Below, piece after piece: positions 10,050-19,084 of a stretch of 64,000 bases of DNA. The notes under the pieces were generated by a model, which was given only the letters and a program-made list of their open reading frames with translations, was not told the DNA's origin and made no database searches. This DNA comes from RI-153 sp041391225. Lineage in GTDB: Bacteria > Chloroflexota > Anaerolineae > Caldilineales > Caldilineaceae. The position numbers and the translations under genes were made by a program. The DNA lies in NCBI GenBank assembly GCA_041391225.1, contig JAWKOL010000025.1:40031-104030 (forward strand), given 5' to 3'. The first letter of the stretch is position 1. Each line of letters starts with the position of its first letter.

Positions 10050-11237
10050 TTAGGCGGCTGCACCAGCTTCTGTATGCCCGTGTGCATCGCTCTCTTGCCA
10101 TTGCGGATGATTGATGGGCAGCAGTTCGTTGCGTTTCAAGATCCACACAAACGAGGCAACCCAGAGACCGCCGATGGCGAGTGGAAGGACAATATCCATC
10201 CAACTCAAGGATACTTCGGGCGAGAAGACCGGCACTACGTTCCAGTAGAGCCAGAACAGACGCATTACCAAAATCAACGCGGCTGCCAGCGTCAAACGTT
10301 CAACGCTGGAACGGAAGCCAGGAGTGAGGAGTAACACAAAGGGGACACCAAAGTGGAAAAACAGAACAATCGACACGAACACCGGCCAGGCGCCTCCCAG
10401 TCGCTCAACATACCACACGGTGTACTCGGCCATGTTCCCCTGCCAGATGATGAGATACTGGAAGAACTCCATATACATCCACAACATCAACGTTGCCAGC
10501 AGGACACTACCGATGTCGTTCAGAGAGCGCTCACGTACCCGTGTAGGCAGTGGCAGATGCTTCCACAACAAACCAAGCACCAACACAGCCAATGCTGCAC
10601 CGGCCAGTGCTTCACGCGCCGCATACAGCAGACCATAGATGCTAGAGAACCACTTTGGCGTTAACGACGAAGACCAATCCAACGCGGCAAAGGTTATTGA
10701 GACAACCAACAGAATCAGCCCACCAGCACTTAGCTGCTTGGCCCGATCCAACAAACGCGAATCGCCCGTCTTATCATTTCGATACGAAAACTGTGTCACG
10801 AAATAAGCCAGGGGAATCCATACGACGAAGTAAAGGGCGGAACGAAGCAGGAACAACTCCACTGTAAAGAAAGAAGCCTTCGATGCAGGAAGCGAACTCA
10901 ACACCTCGGCATTTGTCCATGGATACAGCAACCCAAGACCAAAGACCAGCGGCACAAAGAGCACCAACATGACAATTACTGTCCGTGCCCCGGCAGCAAA
11001 CAAACGCTGAATCGCAAAACTGAAAGCGCCATTGATCAGGTTCATCACCATAAACAGACCAAGACAGCCGAGTGTCACCCCCATCCAGTACAAAAATCCA
11101 ATCAAGTAGCCCCGGAAAAAGTGTTCGATATTCAGGACAGCGCCGACAATGCCGAGGACAATACCTACAGCCGCGACGACAAGCGCACCCAACTGAATCC
11201 GGTTTAACTGCGCAGAAATCCATTCAACCTGATGCAT
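10050..11237 (-). CDS. actF: ACIII subunit ActF, polytopic membrane subunit
   Basis: A 395-residue protein with about ten transmembrane helices and no cofactor motifs, matching the ActF family (NrfD-like fold, second membrane core subunit of ACIII). The ATG at 11237 follows AGGTGGAG. The upstream in-frame extension is not hydrophobic and is left out. It contains a typical segment SFRYRN-like (QFSYRNDKTGD) between helices and ends with a short acidic/His tail. It is the first gene of the cluster, followed at 77 bases by actA. In many Chloroflexota actF lies after actE, so its leading position is slightly unusual. Confidence 0.9.
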   Translation of the reverse strand: MHQVEWISAQLNRIQLGALVVAAVGIVLGIVGAVLNIEHFFRGYLIGFLYWMGVTLGCLGLFMVMNLINGAFSFAIQRLFAAGARTVIVMLVLFVPLVFGLGLLYPWTNAEVLSSLPASKASFFTVELFLLRSALYFVVWIPLAYFVTQFSYRNDKTGDSRLLDRAKQLSAGGLILLVVSITFAALDWSSSLTPKWFSSIYGLLYAAREALAGAALAVLVLGLLWKHLPLPTRVRERSLNDIGSVLLATLMLWMYMEFFQYLIIWQGNMAEYTVWYVERLGGAWPVFVSIVLFFHFGVPFVLLLTPGFRSSVERLTLAAALILVMRLFWLYWNVVPVFSPEVSLSWMDIVLPLAIGGLWVASFVWILKRNELLPINHPQWQESDAHGHTEAGAAA

Positions 11238-12153
11238 GGCTCCACCTGTTAGAGTGGTGATTGTGCAAACCCCGCCGAAGTTGGGTTTCGGCCTGCGCCT
11301 ATACTCACTCAGGCGGCAAAACAGAAACAACCTCTACGGCGATCTACACAGTGGGGTTAGGGTTTGGGAGGATGGTAAGGGTAGCGGATCGCGGCAAGAC
11401 AGACAGAACCAACTTCAATTCTGCATCACTTTCAGCGTCGCCTGTACTGCATTACCGCCAACATACAACAAAACACTTAGGATTTGGTGTTGTAGCCTTG
11501 CATAACTTGCTCAAATTGTTTCGCAAAACCTGTGCCGCTGCCTAACTTTACATCCTCGCTGCACTTCTCGTCCTATAATCAGGGCCAGTCTTCCACCTGA
11601 CCATATGGCTAGGCAACAGACTGGCCCCTGGGTGAAATACTGCTTGCTCACTCTGGTGGAAAACAACATACAAAACAAATCCAATCATTTGTAGTTGGCA
11701 GAACATGTACAGGTTGTACACAACCTCTAATCTCACTTTTTGCACAGCTTCCACCTATCTTCTCGACAAACCGCCACGGAACCACTCATCAAGTGGCCAG
11801 GTTTTGAGGCGCCACGTAGGCGGCATATATCGACAATCGGGGCATTTTTGGAGCGTTTGACATGGTGAATTGCGCTTTGTTATACTGGCGCACACTTGAT
11901 TTCCGACAATCGAAGCGCGTGAAATCATCCGCTAAGTCACACAGTGTGCAGCAACAGCACCTCAACTGCATTGGGCTATTCATCAGGCCACTGTGAACTC
12001 CAGGATGGAATCTCAGGCAACTCGTCTGGATCTCTGGAGCAGCAGCCCATTTCTCGACAATTGATGTACTACACCAGTCGGCTCATGGAAAAGCGAGCCA
12101 TTGTACTTCTGATGCCTTGTCTGTCCACCTTCACAACCACCAGGAGAAAGACT
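11238..12153. other. Divergent intergenic region between the act-puf cluster and a sugar-transport operon
   Basis: About 900 bases with no credible gene; the short frames have no ribosome-binding sites or recognisable protein. It should contain the promoter of the minus-strand cluster, for which I found no clear hexamer pair, and the plus-strand promoter listed separately. A 10-bp perfect inverted repeat, GGGCCAGTCT at 11582-11591 with its complement at 11618-11627, lies just after a TATAAT at 11574. Its role is unclear. Confidence 0.6.
11857..11886 (+). promoter_or_regulatory. Sigma-70-like promoter of the first sugar ABC operon
   Basis: TTGACA at 11857-11862, 18-base spacer, TATACT at 11881-11886. 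Transcription from about 11893 would give a leader of roughly 260 bases before the binding-protein start at 12154. Confidence 0.6.
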
Positions 12154-13575
12154 ATGCCACGTCGAGAGGAAGAGTATCTGGTTCAGCAAGCCCTGCTCAG
12201 CCAGTGAAGCAAGGACGCCTGAACCACGCCATTCATGACCCGCATGATGGCGGCAGGCTTGGGTCTGAGTGGGATCAGTGCAGCCGTGGTAGGCTGTATG
12301 CCTGCACCGGCTGCGCCGTCGGCGCCTGCAGCATCATCGGGCGGCGGCGCTGCGGCCACAGAGGCGGAGCGCGCCCTGACGCCAACCTTCTACCCGTGGA
12401 TCGTCGACCTGCACCCCAGCATCCCGCAGGTGAACTCGCAATTCTCCGATCTCAACTTCCAGATCGCGCCAGTAGAAGGTTTCGGCATCGAACGCTTTGT
12501 GGCCGAGGCCAAGAACCAGGAGAGCACCTGGGATGTCTACGTGGGCATGACCCCCTTCGTCGAGATGACAGCCCTGATCGAGGCCGACGTCATCGAACCG
12601 TGGGACAACTACATTCCCAAAGACGTGCTAGACGATCTGATCCCCTCCATCCGCGAAGAATGCACCGTCGACGGCAAGCTGTATAGCTGGCCTTTCCTGC
12701 TCGATGTTGTCGGTATGGGGTGGAACTCTGAGATCACCGACAACGCGGGCATTGCCACTATCCCCACCACCTGGGACGAATACCTGACCATGTCCCAACA
12801 GATCGTCGACTCCGGCGCGGCGCTCTACGGCTGTACCTTCGATGCCCACGGCTGGCGCTCGCTGGCGCCCTTCACGCACAGCCTTAGCACCGACGTCTAC
12901 ACCGCCGAGGGGCTGTTCGACTTCACCAGCGAAGCCGCTATTGAGGCGCTGAAGCTGATGAAAGAGATGATGGCGTTCTCTCACCCAGACATCCTGCTCG
13001 AAGGCGCCAGCGACGGCGGCGTCAACGGCACGCCCGACGAAGTGGCCTTTGCTGCCCAGCGTGTGGGTTTTTACACCAAATACTTCAACGCGCCGCTGCG
13101 CATGGCCGCCAACTGGCCTGATCCCACCAAGTTGAAGATGGGCGGCCTGCCCAAGTTCACCGGCGGCGAAGGCGCCACCGTCTTCTGGACCACGGGCGCT
13201 TGCCTCTTCAAGCATGGCAAGAACAAGGAAGCCGCCGCCGAATATGTGAAGACACTCACCTACGATCAGCAGATCTGGCAGGATTCGATTGCAGGCAGCG
13301 CAACCGCCCATCCAGGCCAGTTGCCGCCCTACACGTCGCTCTACGCCGATTGGGATGCCAATGCCCCCGAGTGGATGCCCGACTTCGTGGGCCTCATTCG
13401 CGATCAACTGCCGATTGCGCGGGCGATCAACAACCACCTCTTCGGCCTGAGCCAGTTCCAGATCGGCAAAGCCCACTGGGACAAGTTCCTCACCGGCGAA
13501 GAGGCCGATCCGATGGTCGCCATGCAGGCCGCCAAGGACGCTGTGTTGGCCGAGCTCGCCAGAGCCCAGAGCTAG
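12154..13575 (+). CDS. Sugar ABC transporter substrate-binding protein, family 1 (frameshift near N-terminus)
   Basis: An extracellular sugar-binding lipoprotein of the MalE type (cluster B binding proteins). The likely true start is ATG 12154 behind AGGAG, giving MPRREEEYLVQQALLSQ. One or more indels between about 12203 and 12234 separate it from the rest, which opens MTRMMAAGLGLSGISAAVVG then C, a lipobox-like export signal. The mature protein has a low-complexity Ala/Pro linker and then about 415 residues with the usual two-lobed features. If the short upstream piece is not used, translation would begin at ATG 12235. Followed by two permease genes, so it supplies substrate to them. The ligand is unknown. 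Confidence 0.85.
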
Positions 13576-13659
13576 TCGCATCAAAATCCCGCAGGCAAAC
13601 AGGGGCGAGACGGCAACGTCTCCCCCTGTTTCTTTGCCATTCGCCCCTGGTGACCACAC

Positions 13660-14604
13660 ATGGCAACGCTAACCTCAAAACCGGCTACACAGGTGACCCA
13701 CCGGCGCCGCCCACACATTCTGCGTTATTTCACAAACTGGGTTTTCCTGGTGCCGGCGCTCTTCTTCTTCCTCGGCTACATGGTCTACCCGATTCTGCGT
13801 GTCCTCTTCATCAGCTTCACCAATTTCAAGTATCTGAGCCGGGATCCGGCACAGTTCGTTGGCCTGCAAAACTATGTGGATGCGCTCCAGGATCCGGTGA
13901 TGTACGATGGCCTGTGGCGGGCAGTGCAGTTTACGGTGATGTTCTTACCGGGGACGATCATCATTCCGCTGCTGCTGGCCGTGCTCGTAGACAGGGTGCA
14001 GCACAGCGGACTGTCCACCTTCTATCGCATTATCATCCTCATCCCCGCTGTGATCCCAGGGCCGATGATCTTCGTGCTGTGGAAATGGCTGTACAACTTC
14101 CAGATTGGGCCGATCAACTACATCCTCATCGAGTGGCTGGGCTGGTTCACGCCGCAGACGGCGCCGCAGTGGCTGGGCGGCACCGCGTTGACGCTGCCCG
14201 CGGTGGCGATCTTTGAGGTGTGGTGGGGACTGGGCTATCACACCATGTTCTTCCTGGCCGGGCTGGCCGCCATTCCCAAGGAACTGTACGAGGCGGCGCG
14301 CATCGACGGCGCCAACGAGTGGCGTCTGCTCCTGCACGTCACCATCCCGCGACTACGTCCTATCCTGGCGGTGCTGGTGGTGTTGCGTTTCGGTTCGGCC
14401 ATGGCCGTGATCGACGAATTCCTCATCTTCGGCGGCTTCAACCGCGCTTCTCCCACCTACACATGGACTGTCTACATGTACGATCTGGCCTTCAAAATCG
14501 GCGAGTGGCTGCAAGGCTACGCCGCCGCCATCGGCTGGATCGGCGCCATGTCGATGATGGTGGTGGTGGCGGGATTGTTGTATGTGTTCAGGCCACAAGA
14601 TTAA
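13660..14604 (+). CDS. Sugar ABC transporter permease, MalF/UgpA type
   Basis: A 314-residue inner-membrane permease with six predicted helices, the first at about residues 26-48 (WVFLVPALFFFLGYMVYPIL). The binding-protein-dependent transport signature EAARIDGANEWRLLLHVTIP (EAA loop) sits in the cytoplasmic loop that contacts the ATPase. Follows the binding protein by 84 bases and precedes the MalG-type partner. No ATPase is encoded nearby, so a shared MsiK-like ATPase elsewhere is probable. Confidence 0.93.
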   Translation: MATLTSKPATQVTHRRRPHILRYFTNWVFLVPALFFFLGYMVYPILRVLFISFTNFKYLSRDPAQFVGLQNYVDALQDPVMYDGLWRAVQFTVMFLPGTIIIPLLLAVLVDRVQHSGLSTFYRIIILIPAVIPGPMIFVLWKWLYNFQIGPINYILIEWLGWFTPQTAPQWLGGTALTLPAVAIFEVWWGLGYHTMFFLAGLAAIPKELYEAARIDGANEWRLLLHVTIPRLRPILAVLVVLRFGSAMAVIDEFLIFGGFNRASPTYTWTVYMYDLAFKIGEWLQGYAAAIGWIGAMSMMVVVAGLLYVFRPQD

Positions 14605-14606
14605 GA

Positions 14607-14767
14607 ATTTTCGATTGACGATTTTCGATTGACGATTTCGATTTTCGATTGTCTTGAAAAAGGAAATGCACGCATCATTGTAGGTTGGCTCATACAACCG
14701 GCCTTCCAATACCTGTTCACAATATCAACCAGACAATCGTCAATCGTCAATCGAAAATCGTCAATAA
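14607..14767. repeat. Intergenic palindrome, ATTTTCGATTGACG family, copy 1
   Basis: The left arm 14607-14653 iterates TTTCGATTGACGATT. The right arm 14731-14767 carries the complement (GACAATCGTCAATCG...). The inner part contains TCAACCAGACAATCG, also found in the copy at 18927. It fills the gap between the two permease genes, so the operon must be transcribed through it. Confidence 0.75.
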
Positions 14768-14784
14768 GAATGAATGGACGAACA

Positions 14785-15648
14785 ATGGCTCAACAATCGC
14801 TCGCAACCAACTACCGACGACGCAACCAGATCGGGAATGTCCTCAAACACGTGGTGATCAACTTCTTCGTGTTGATCATCCTGATCCCGTTGGCCTGGGT
14901 CCTGTTGCTCTCGGTCAAGTCGATCCCCGATGCCTACACCGGCGCGCTCTGGCCCGAACAGTTCGACTTCACCCACTACGCCTACGTGTTGGACAAGATC
15001 GAGACACTGCCGCGCAACCTTTTCAACAGCATCTATGTCACACTGGCGACCGTCTTGATCACGGCTGTCTGCGCTGTGCTGGGTGGTTATGCGTTGGTGC
15101 ATCTAGAAGTGCCGGGGCGGAAATTCGTGGTCTTTGGTTTGATCGCGTCACTGTACTTTCCGGTGCGTGTCGTCTCGTTGATCTCGATCTTTGAGATTCA
15201 GCGCAACCTGGGCCTGATCAATACGACGAGTGGACTCATCTTGCCTTACGTGACGTTGAACCTGGCCATCAGTATTTTGATCATGCGCAGCATCTTCGAG
15301 CAGATCCCCACCGAACTCATGGACGCGGCCCGTATCGACGGTTGCGGCGCCTGGCGTACGCTTCTACAGGTGGCGCTGCCGTTGATCACCAACGGGCTGG
15401 TGGTGGTGCTGATCGTCAACTTTGTGACGGCTTGGGGCGAATACCTGCTCGCCGCCACGTTGACCAACGATCAGGCCGTGCGCACGCTGCCGGTAGTGCT
15501 CGCCTCTGCCCACGGCGGCATGGGACAGTGGGCCTGGCCGCGCATCGCCGCTGTCTACGTCATCGTGATCACGCCCGGCATCGTGGTCTTCGCGTTTGCG
15601 CAGCGGTTCTTCTTCCAGGGCTTGCTCGAAGGCGCGCTCAAGGCGTAG
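14785..15648 (+). CDS. Sugar ABC transporter permease, MalG/UgpE type
   Basis: A 287-residue permease. It has six helices, the first at about 23-43 (FFVLIILIPLAWVLLLSV), and the EAA-type loop ELMDAARIDGCGAWRTLLQV. The start is ambiguous: ATG 14785 (MAQQSLATNY) or ATG 14770, and neither has a strong ribosome-binding site, probably because the preceding palindrome replaced the original leader. Forms the heterodimeric channel with the upstream MalF-type protein. Converges on the DM13 gene with a 6-base gap. Confidence 0.92.
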   Translation: MAQQSLATNYRRRNQIGNVLKHVVINFFVLIILIPLAWVLLLSVKSIPDAYTGALWPEQFDFTHYAYVLDKIETLPRNLFNSIYVTLATVLITAVCAVLGGYALVHLEVPGRKFVVFGLIASLYFPVRVVSLISIFEIQRNLGLINTTSGLILPYVTLNLAISILIMRSIFEQIPTELMDAARIDGCGAWRTLLQVALPLITNGLVVVLIVNFVTAWGEYLLAATLTNDQAVRTLPVVLASAHGGMGQWAWPRIAAVYVIVITPGIVVFAFAQRFFFQGLLEGALKA

Positions 15649-15654
15649 CCGATC

Positions 15655-16281
15655 CTAGCCACCCAATTCTGCCGTGCTGAAGACAACGCTGAACTGCTTG
15701 CAGTAGATCACCACCGACCGAAACGCCGAAAGATCAAGATCAGCGGGCAGTTCGTAGTTCTGGCTGCCCACATTTCCCTTGAGCAGCGCCACTTCGAAGT
15801 CGCCGTCGCTGTGAAGCTGATCACCGCTACGAGGCGCGGGGTGGCCCGACAAATAGACATAGAGATCAGGCCCGTTCGTCACCTCGAAATTCTCAAAGCG
15901 TAGGACGCGTTGACCATCGGCCAGTTCGTAGATCGCGGCTTCGCCCATGCCGCGGTGGACGGCGTCTGCGTCGACAAACATGCCACCCAACAGATGCACC
16001 GGCTCGCTTTCGGTGACGGCGACGGTGACGCGCGTCGCTTCAGCTGTCGGCGTAGGCGCGGTGACGTCCTCTGCCGCGGCGCTCGCGGTGACAACCTCAG
16101 TCGCGGCAGCCTCGACCGTCGCATCGGGCATCGTCGCCACCGTCACCACTGGGAATGCCTCTTCCACCTGCTGGTCGATGAAAAGCGGCGACAAGAGATA
16201 CCACCCAACCGCTATCACAACAACCAACACCGGCACAGACAATACCAACCCGAGTCGGGAAAAACGACGCATGTTCTCCAT
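15655..16281 (-). CDS. Membrane-anchored DM13-domain protein
   Basis: A 208-residue protein from ATG 16281 behind AAAGGAGA. An N-terminal anchor helix at about 9-31 is followed by a Thr/Ala/Pro-rich linker (45-90). A DM13 domain at about 100-205 has ENFEVTNGPDLYVYLSGH and the characteristic single Cys near the end (VVIYCKQFSVVFS). DM13 domains are proposed to carry out redox or electron-transfer reactions with that cysteine. The role here is unknown. The gene runs opposite to its neighbours and is probably monocistronic. Confidence 0.88.
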   Translation of the reverse strand: MENMRRFSRLGLVLSVPVLVVVIAVGWYLLSPLFIDQQVEEAFPVVTVATMPDATVEAAATEVVTASAAAEDVTAPTPTAEATRVTVAVTESEPVHLLGGMFVDADAVHRGMGEAAIYELADGQRVLRFENFEVTNGPDLYVYLSGHPAPRSGDQLHSDGDFEVALLKGNVGSQNYELPADLDLSAFRSVVIYCKQFSVVFSTAELGG

Positions 16282-16419
16282 CGTGTGTCTCCTTTGAAGA
16301 TTTGGTAAAATTGAACGCAACGTAGCCAGGATACCCCACACTTGAAACAGGCTTGTTGCCAAATTCTTACCGTTCTATGAACAAGTAGGTCAATGTCGTT
16401 ACACAATGCTTTCTGCTTG

Positions 16420-16484
16420 AGATTGGGCGATTAAGGGATTGGGCGATTGGAGCAGACGCACAAATCTCCTAATCGCCCAATCTC
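16420..16484. repeat. Intergenic palindrome, GATTGGGCGATT family, copy 1
   Basis: Left words GAGATTGGGCGATTA and GATTGGGCGATTGGAG (16420-16452) face the complement TCTCCTAATCGCCCAATCTC at 16465-16484. The loop contains GCAGACGCACAAA, similar to loops of the GGGGCAGA palindromes. It lies in the gap between the divergent DM13 and aldolase genes. Confidence 0.7.
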
Positions 16485-16543
16485 AAAGCCTGATGACGTT
16501 GGCAGCCATGTTCACACGGACTCCCTCCCCAGAAAGGCACACC

Positions 16544-17311
16544 ATGCAATCAGCGCGCAAGTTGCGGCAGCGGATCGAAAGCCGGACACTCACCACGGGT
16601 GTCCTCGCCATCGATCACATCTGGATCGAACTCGTGGAGATCTGCGCCCTCTCCGGCCTCGACTACCTCATCGTGGACATGGAACACGGCGCCCACGATC
16701 CGTCTGTCATCGTCGACGTCTGCACCGTGGGGCGGCTCATCGACTTCCCAGTGCTGATCCGCCCCATCAACCACGAGATCAACACCATCCGCAAGGTGAT
16801 CGACATGGGCGCCTGCGGGATGCTGCTGCCCACCGTGAACAGCACCGCCCAACTCGACGAAGTGCGCGATGCCATCTACCTGCCCCCACGCGGACAGCGC
16901 CGCCCTGGTGGCCTGGGCAATCGCTGGGTGAGCGGCCTTGCCTACAACAATTGGAAAACCGAAGTCGAAGACGATCTGATCATCCTGCCCCAGATCGAAA
17001 CGAAGATCGGCCTGGCCAACGCCGACGCCATCGCCGCCCATGAGATCGTCACCGCCATGGCGCATGGACCCTACGATCTTTCCGCCGATCTGGGCGTGTG
17101 CGGACAGATTACCGGCCCCGAGGTGACCGCGGCCACGGTGCAGGTGCGCGACGCCGCAGCCCGCGCCGGCAAAAACATGTGGGTCATCGGCGACGGCCCC
17201 AGCCTGGCCGCGCAAGGATACACCTTTATCTGCATCGGCGAACCCAGCGCCATGCTGCAGAACGTGATGCGGCAGACGGTGGAGAGAACAGAAGAAGGGA
17301 TTGGTGATTAG
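16544..17311 (+). CDS. HpcH/HpaI-family aldolase (class II pyruvate aldolase fold)
   Basis: A 255-residue cytoplasmic TIM-barrel lyase. Family signs are IDHIWIELVEICALSGLDYL, VDMEHGAHD (metal-binding Glu/His region), LIRPINHE, DMGACGMLLPTVNS and LPPRGQRRPGG. The later PQIETKIGLANADAIAA matches the conserved Glu loop. The ATG at 16544 follows AAAGG. Such enzymes cleave 2-keto-3-deoxy sugar acids or related hydroxy-oxo acids, fitting the nearby sugar-acid genes. The last codons and stop lie inside the left arm of a palindrome, so the final residues may differ from relatives. Confidence 0.92.
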   Translation: MQSARKLRQRIESRTLTTGVLAIDHIWIELVEICALSGLDYLIVDMEHGAHDPSVIVDVCTVGRLIDFPVLIRPINHEINTIRKVIDMGACGMLLPTVNSTAQLDEVRDAIYLPPRGQRRPGGLGNRWVSGLAYNNWKTEVEDDLIILPQIETKIGLANADAIAAHEIVTAMAHGPYDLSADLGVCGQITGPEVTAATVQVRDAAARAGKNMWVIGDGPSLAAQGYTFICIGEPSAMLQNVMRQTVERTEEGIGD

Positions 17312-17371
17312 TGAATGGTGATTGGGGCAGACGTGATCTCTGCCCCAATCACCATTCACTAATCACCAATC
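17299..17371. repeat. Long palindrome of the GGTGATTGGGGCAGA family
   Basis: Left arm 17299-17331 and right arm 17341-17371 are nearly perfect complements (about 30 bp) with a 9-base loop. The core is GGGGCAGA...TCTGCCCC and the arms iterate GGTGATTAGTGAATGG. The upstream gene's TAG stop (17309-17311) lies within the left arm. It could act as a terminator-like or mRNA-end structure, but it has no U-run. Confidence 0.8.
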
Positions 17372-17391
17372 ACCCAGCCCCAAAAAACATC

Positions 17392-18138
17392 ATGGACAAA
17401 ACCAACATCTCTCTCGAAGTATGTGTCGATTCGGTGGCGGGCGCCGTTGCTGCACAGGACGGTGGGGCCGTGCGCGTGGAACTGTGCGACAACCTCATCG
17501 AAGGCGGCACCACCCCCAGCGCAGGGACCATCGCACTGGCGCGCAGACACATCGACATCGGCCTCAATGTGATCATCCGCCCGCAGGGCGGCGACTTCTG
17601 CTACAGCGATGTCGAGTTTGAGGTGATGCGCTACGATGTCGAGGAAGCCAAACGCCTGGGCACGGACGGGGTCGTCATCGGCGTCCTCACGCCCGACGGC
17701 GACATCGACGTGGACCGCGTGCGCGCGCTGATCGACGTGGCACGGCCGCTCAGCGTCACTTTTCACCGCGCCTTCGACGTTTGCCGCGATCCCTTTGCCG
17801 CGCTGGAAACGCTCATCGATCTGGGCGTGGATCGCGTCCTCACTTCGGGCCAGGAACCGACGACACTGGAAGGCGCGGACCTGATTGCCGAGCTGGTCCG
17901 CCGCGCCGGGGATCGCATCATCATCATGGCCGGTGGGGGCATCAACGAGCGCAACGTGGACAAGATCATCGCCCAGACCGGCGTCAAAGAGATCCACGTC
18001 AGCGCCCGCTCCAGTGTGGACAGCGCCATGACCTACCGCAACACGCGCGTCTTCATGGGCGGCGAACTGCGCCCGCCCGAATACTCGCGCAAGACAACGG
18101 ACGCAGCGCGGGTGCGTTTCTTCGCGGGGATACGGTGA
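17392..18138 (+). CDS. cutC: CutC family protein
   Basis: A 248-residue TIM-barrel CutC protein: SLEVCVDSVAGAVAAQDGGA, RVELCDNLIEGGTTPS, VIIRPQGGDFCYS, VTFHRAFDVCRDP, RVLTSGQEPTTLEG and IIMAGGGINERNV are all family hallmarks. CutC was first linked to copper tolerance in E. coli, but the biochemical activity is unsettled. Its frequent presence beside sugar and glycosidase genes suggests a metabolic role. The start at 17392 follows a palindrome directly and has no good ribosome-binding site. Cotranscribed with the next gene (32-base gap). Confidence 0.93.
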   Translation: MDKTNISLEVCVDSVAGAVAAQDGGAVRVELCDNLIEGGTTPSAGTIALARRHIDIGLNVIIRPQGGDFCYSDVEFEVMRYDVEEAKRLGTDGVVIGVLTPDGDIDVDRVRALIDVARPLSVTFHRAFDVCRDPFAALETLIDLGVDRVLTSGQEPTTLEGADLIAELVRRAGDRIIIMAGGGINERNVDKIIAQTGVKEIHVSARSSVDSAMTYRNTRVFMGGELRPPEYSRKTTDAARVRFFAGIR

Positions 18139-18170
18139 TCATCCCTGTCTAACTCTCACAAGGATCAACC

Positions 18171-18926
18171 ATGCACCTCATCGAAAACCCTAGCGGCAAC
18201 TACCGCTTCCTCACCGGCATTGCGCCCTATTCGGCCGGGGTGACGGCCATGCCCGGCTTTGAGATCGTGCGCGCCACGCTGCAAAGACCGATCCCCTACC
18301 GGGCGGGATTCGACGCTGTCATCGCGCATCTGGCTACGCGGGATCGTCCTCGTGCGGCGCTGTGTGCGGTCGAATTGCGTCTGCCCGCGCCGCTGAGCTT
18401 CGCCGGCTTTGCCGACTTCAACGCCGGTTACCAGGCATTGCTCGCCGACTGGGATCTGCTCGTGGACGGGCGCAACCCCGTCGCGCGGACCAACATCGCG
18501 CCGGCCTACGCCGCACCACCCGAGCCGTCGCTCTACGCCTTCTCGTACACCGTCCCCAGCAGCCGGCCCGGCCCGTCGTTCATCGTCGCCGGGGCCGGTG
18601 ACCTGCGCGATCAGGCCGACCTGTCCGCCGCCGCGGTGGTCCGTCCTGGCGAAACCACGCCCGACGCGCTGCGCCAGAAAGCCGAAACCGTCATGTCCGT
18701 CATGCAGGAACGCCTCTCCGGTCTCTGCGCAGGCTGGGACAACGTCACCGCCGTGGACATCTACACCGCCGAACCCGTAGACAGCTACCTTGCCGACGTC
18801 GTCCTCCAGCCCATCGGCGCGGCCGCAATCCACGGCGTCACCTGGCACTACAGCCGCCCACCCATCGCAAACTTGGTCTACGAAATGGATCTGCGCGGGG
18901 TGCAGAATGAAATCAGAATTGAGTAA
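18171..18926 (+). CDS. Two-part RidA/YjgF-like protein
   Basis: A 251-residue soluble protein. The C-terminal half resembles RidA (FIVAGAGDLRD, GETTPDALRQKAETVMSVMQ, WDNVTAVDIYTAEPV), the part that in RidA forms the trimer barrel. The N-terminal half (YSAGVTAMPGFEIVRATLQR, LCAVELRLPAPLSFAGF) may be a second copy of the fold. The full protein is about twice the length of RidA. RidA proteins deaminate reactive enamines/imines; activity cannot be assigned here because the usual Arg was not located with certainty. The start is preceded by CACAAGGATCAACC. Confidence 0.7.
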   Translation: MHLIENPSGNYRFLTGIAPYSAGVTAMPGFEIVRATLQRPIPYRAGFDAVIAHLATRDRPRAALCAVELRLPAPLSFAGFADFNAGYQALLADWDLLVDGRNPVARTNIAPAYAAPPEPSLYAFSYTVPSSRPGPSFIVAGAGDLRDQADLSAAAVVRPGETTPDALRQKAETVMSVMQERLSGLCAGWDNVTAVDIYTAEPVDSYLADVVLQPIGAAAIHGVTWHYSRPPIANLVYEMDLRGVQNEIRIE

Positions 18927-19075
18927 TTTTCGATTGACGATTGACGATTTACGATTTCTCGTCGAGAGAGCGAATGTGCTATAGGGCGGCGAATGGGTCA
19001 ACAACATGCCAATGTAAAGCCCAGATCCTCAACCAGACAATCGAAAATCGTCAATCGAAAATCGAAAATCTTAAA
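18927..19075. repeat. Intergenic palindrome, ATTTTCGATTGACG family, copy 2
   Basis: The left arm at 18927-18960 contains TTTTCGATTGACGATT. The right arm at 19034-19070 contains CAATCGAAAATCGTCAATCG. The inner part carries CTCAACCAGACAATCG as in copy 1. The AAAGGAGT ribosome-binding site of the next gene starts directly after it. Confidence 0.75.
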
Positions 19076-19084
19076 GGAGTCCTC

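Noticed and set aside
11574..11627. Promoter and small RNA at TATAAT with the GGGCCAGTCT hairpin
   Set aside because: No -35 element at a suitable distance, no terminator after the stem and no ORF; kept only as a note in the intergenic entry.
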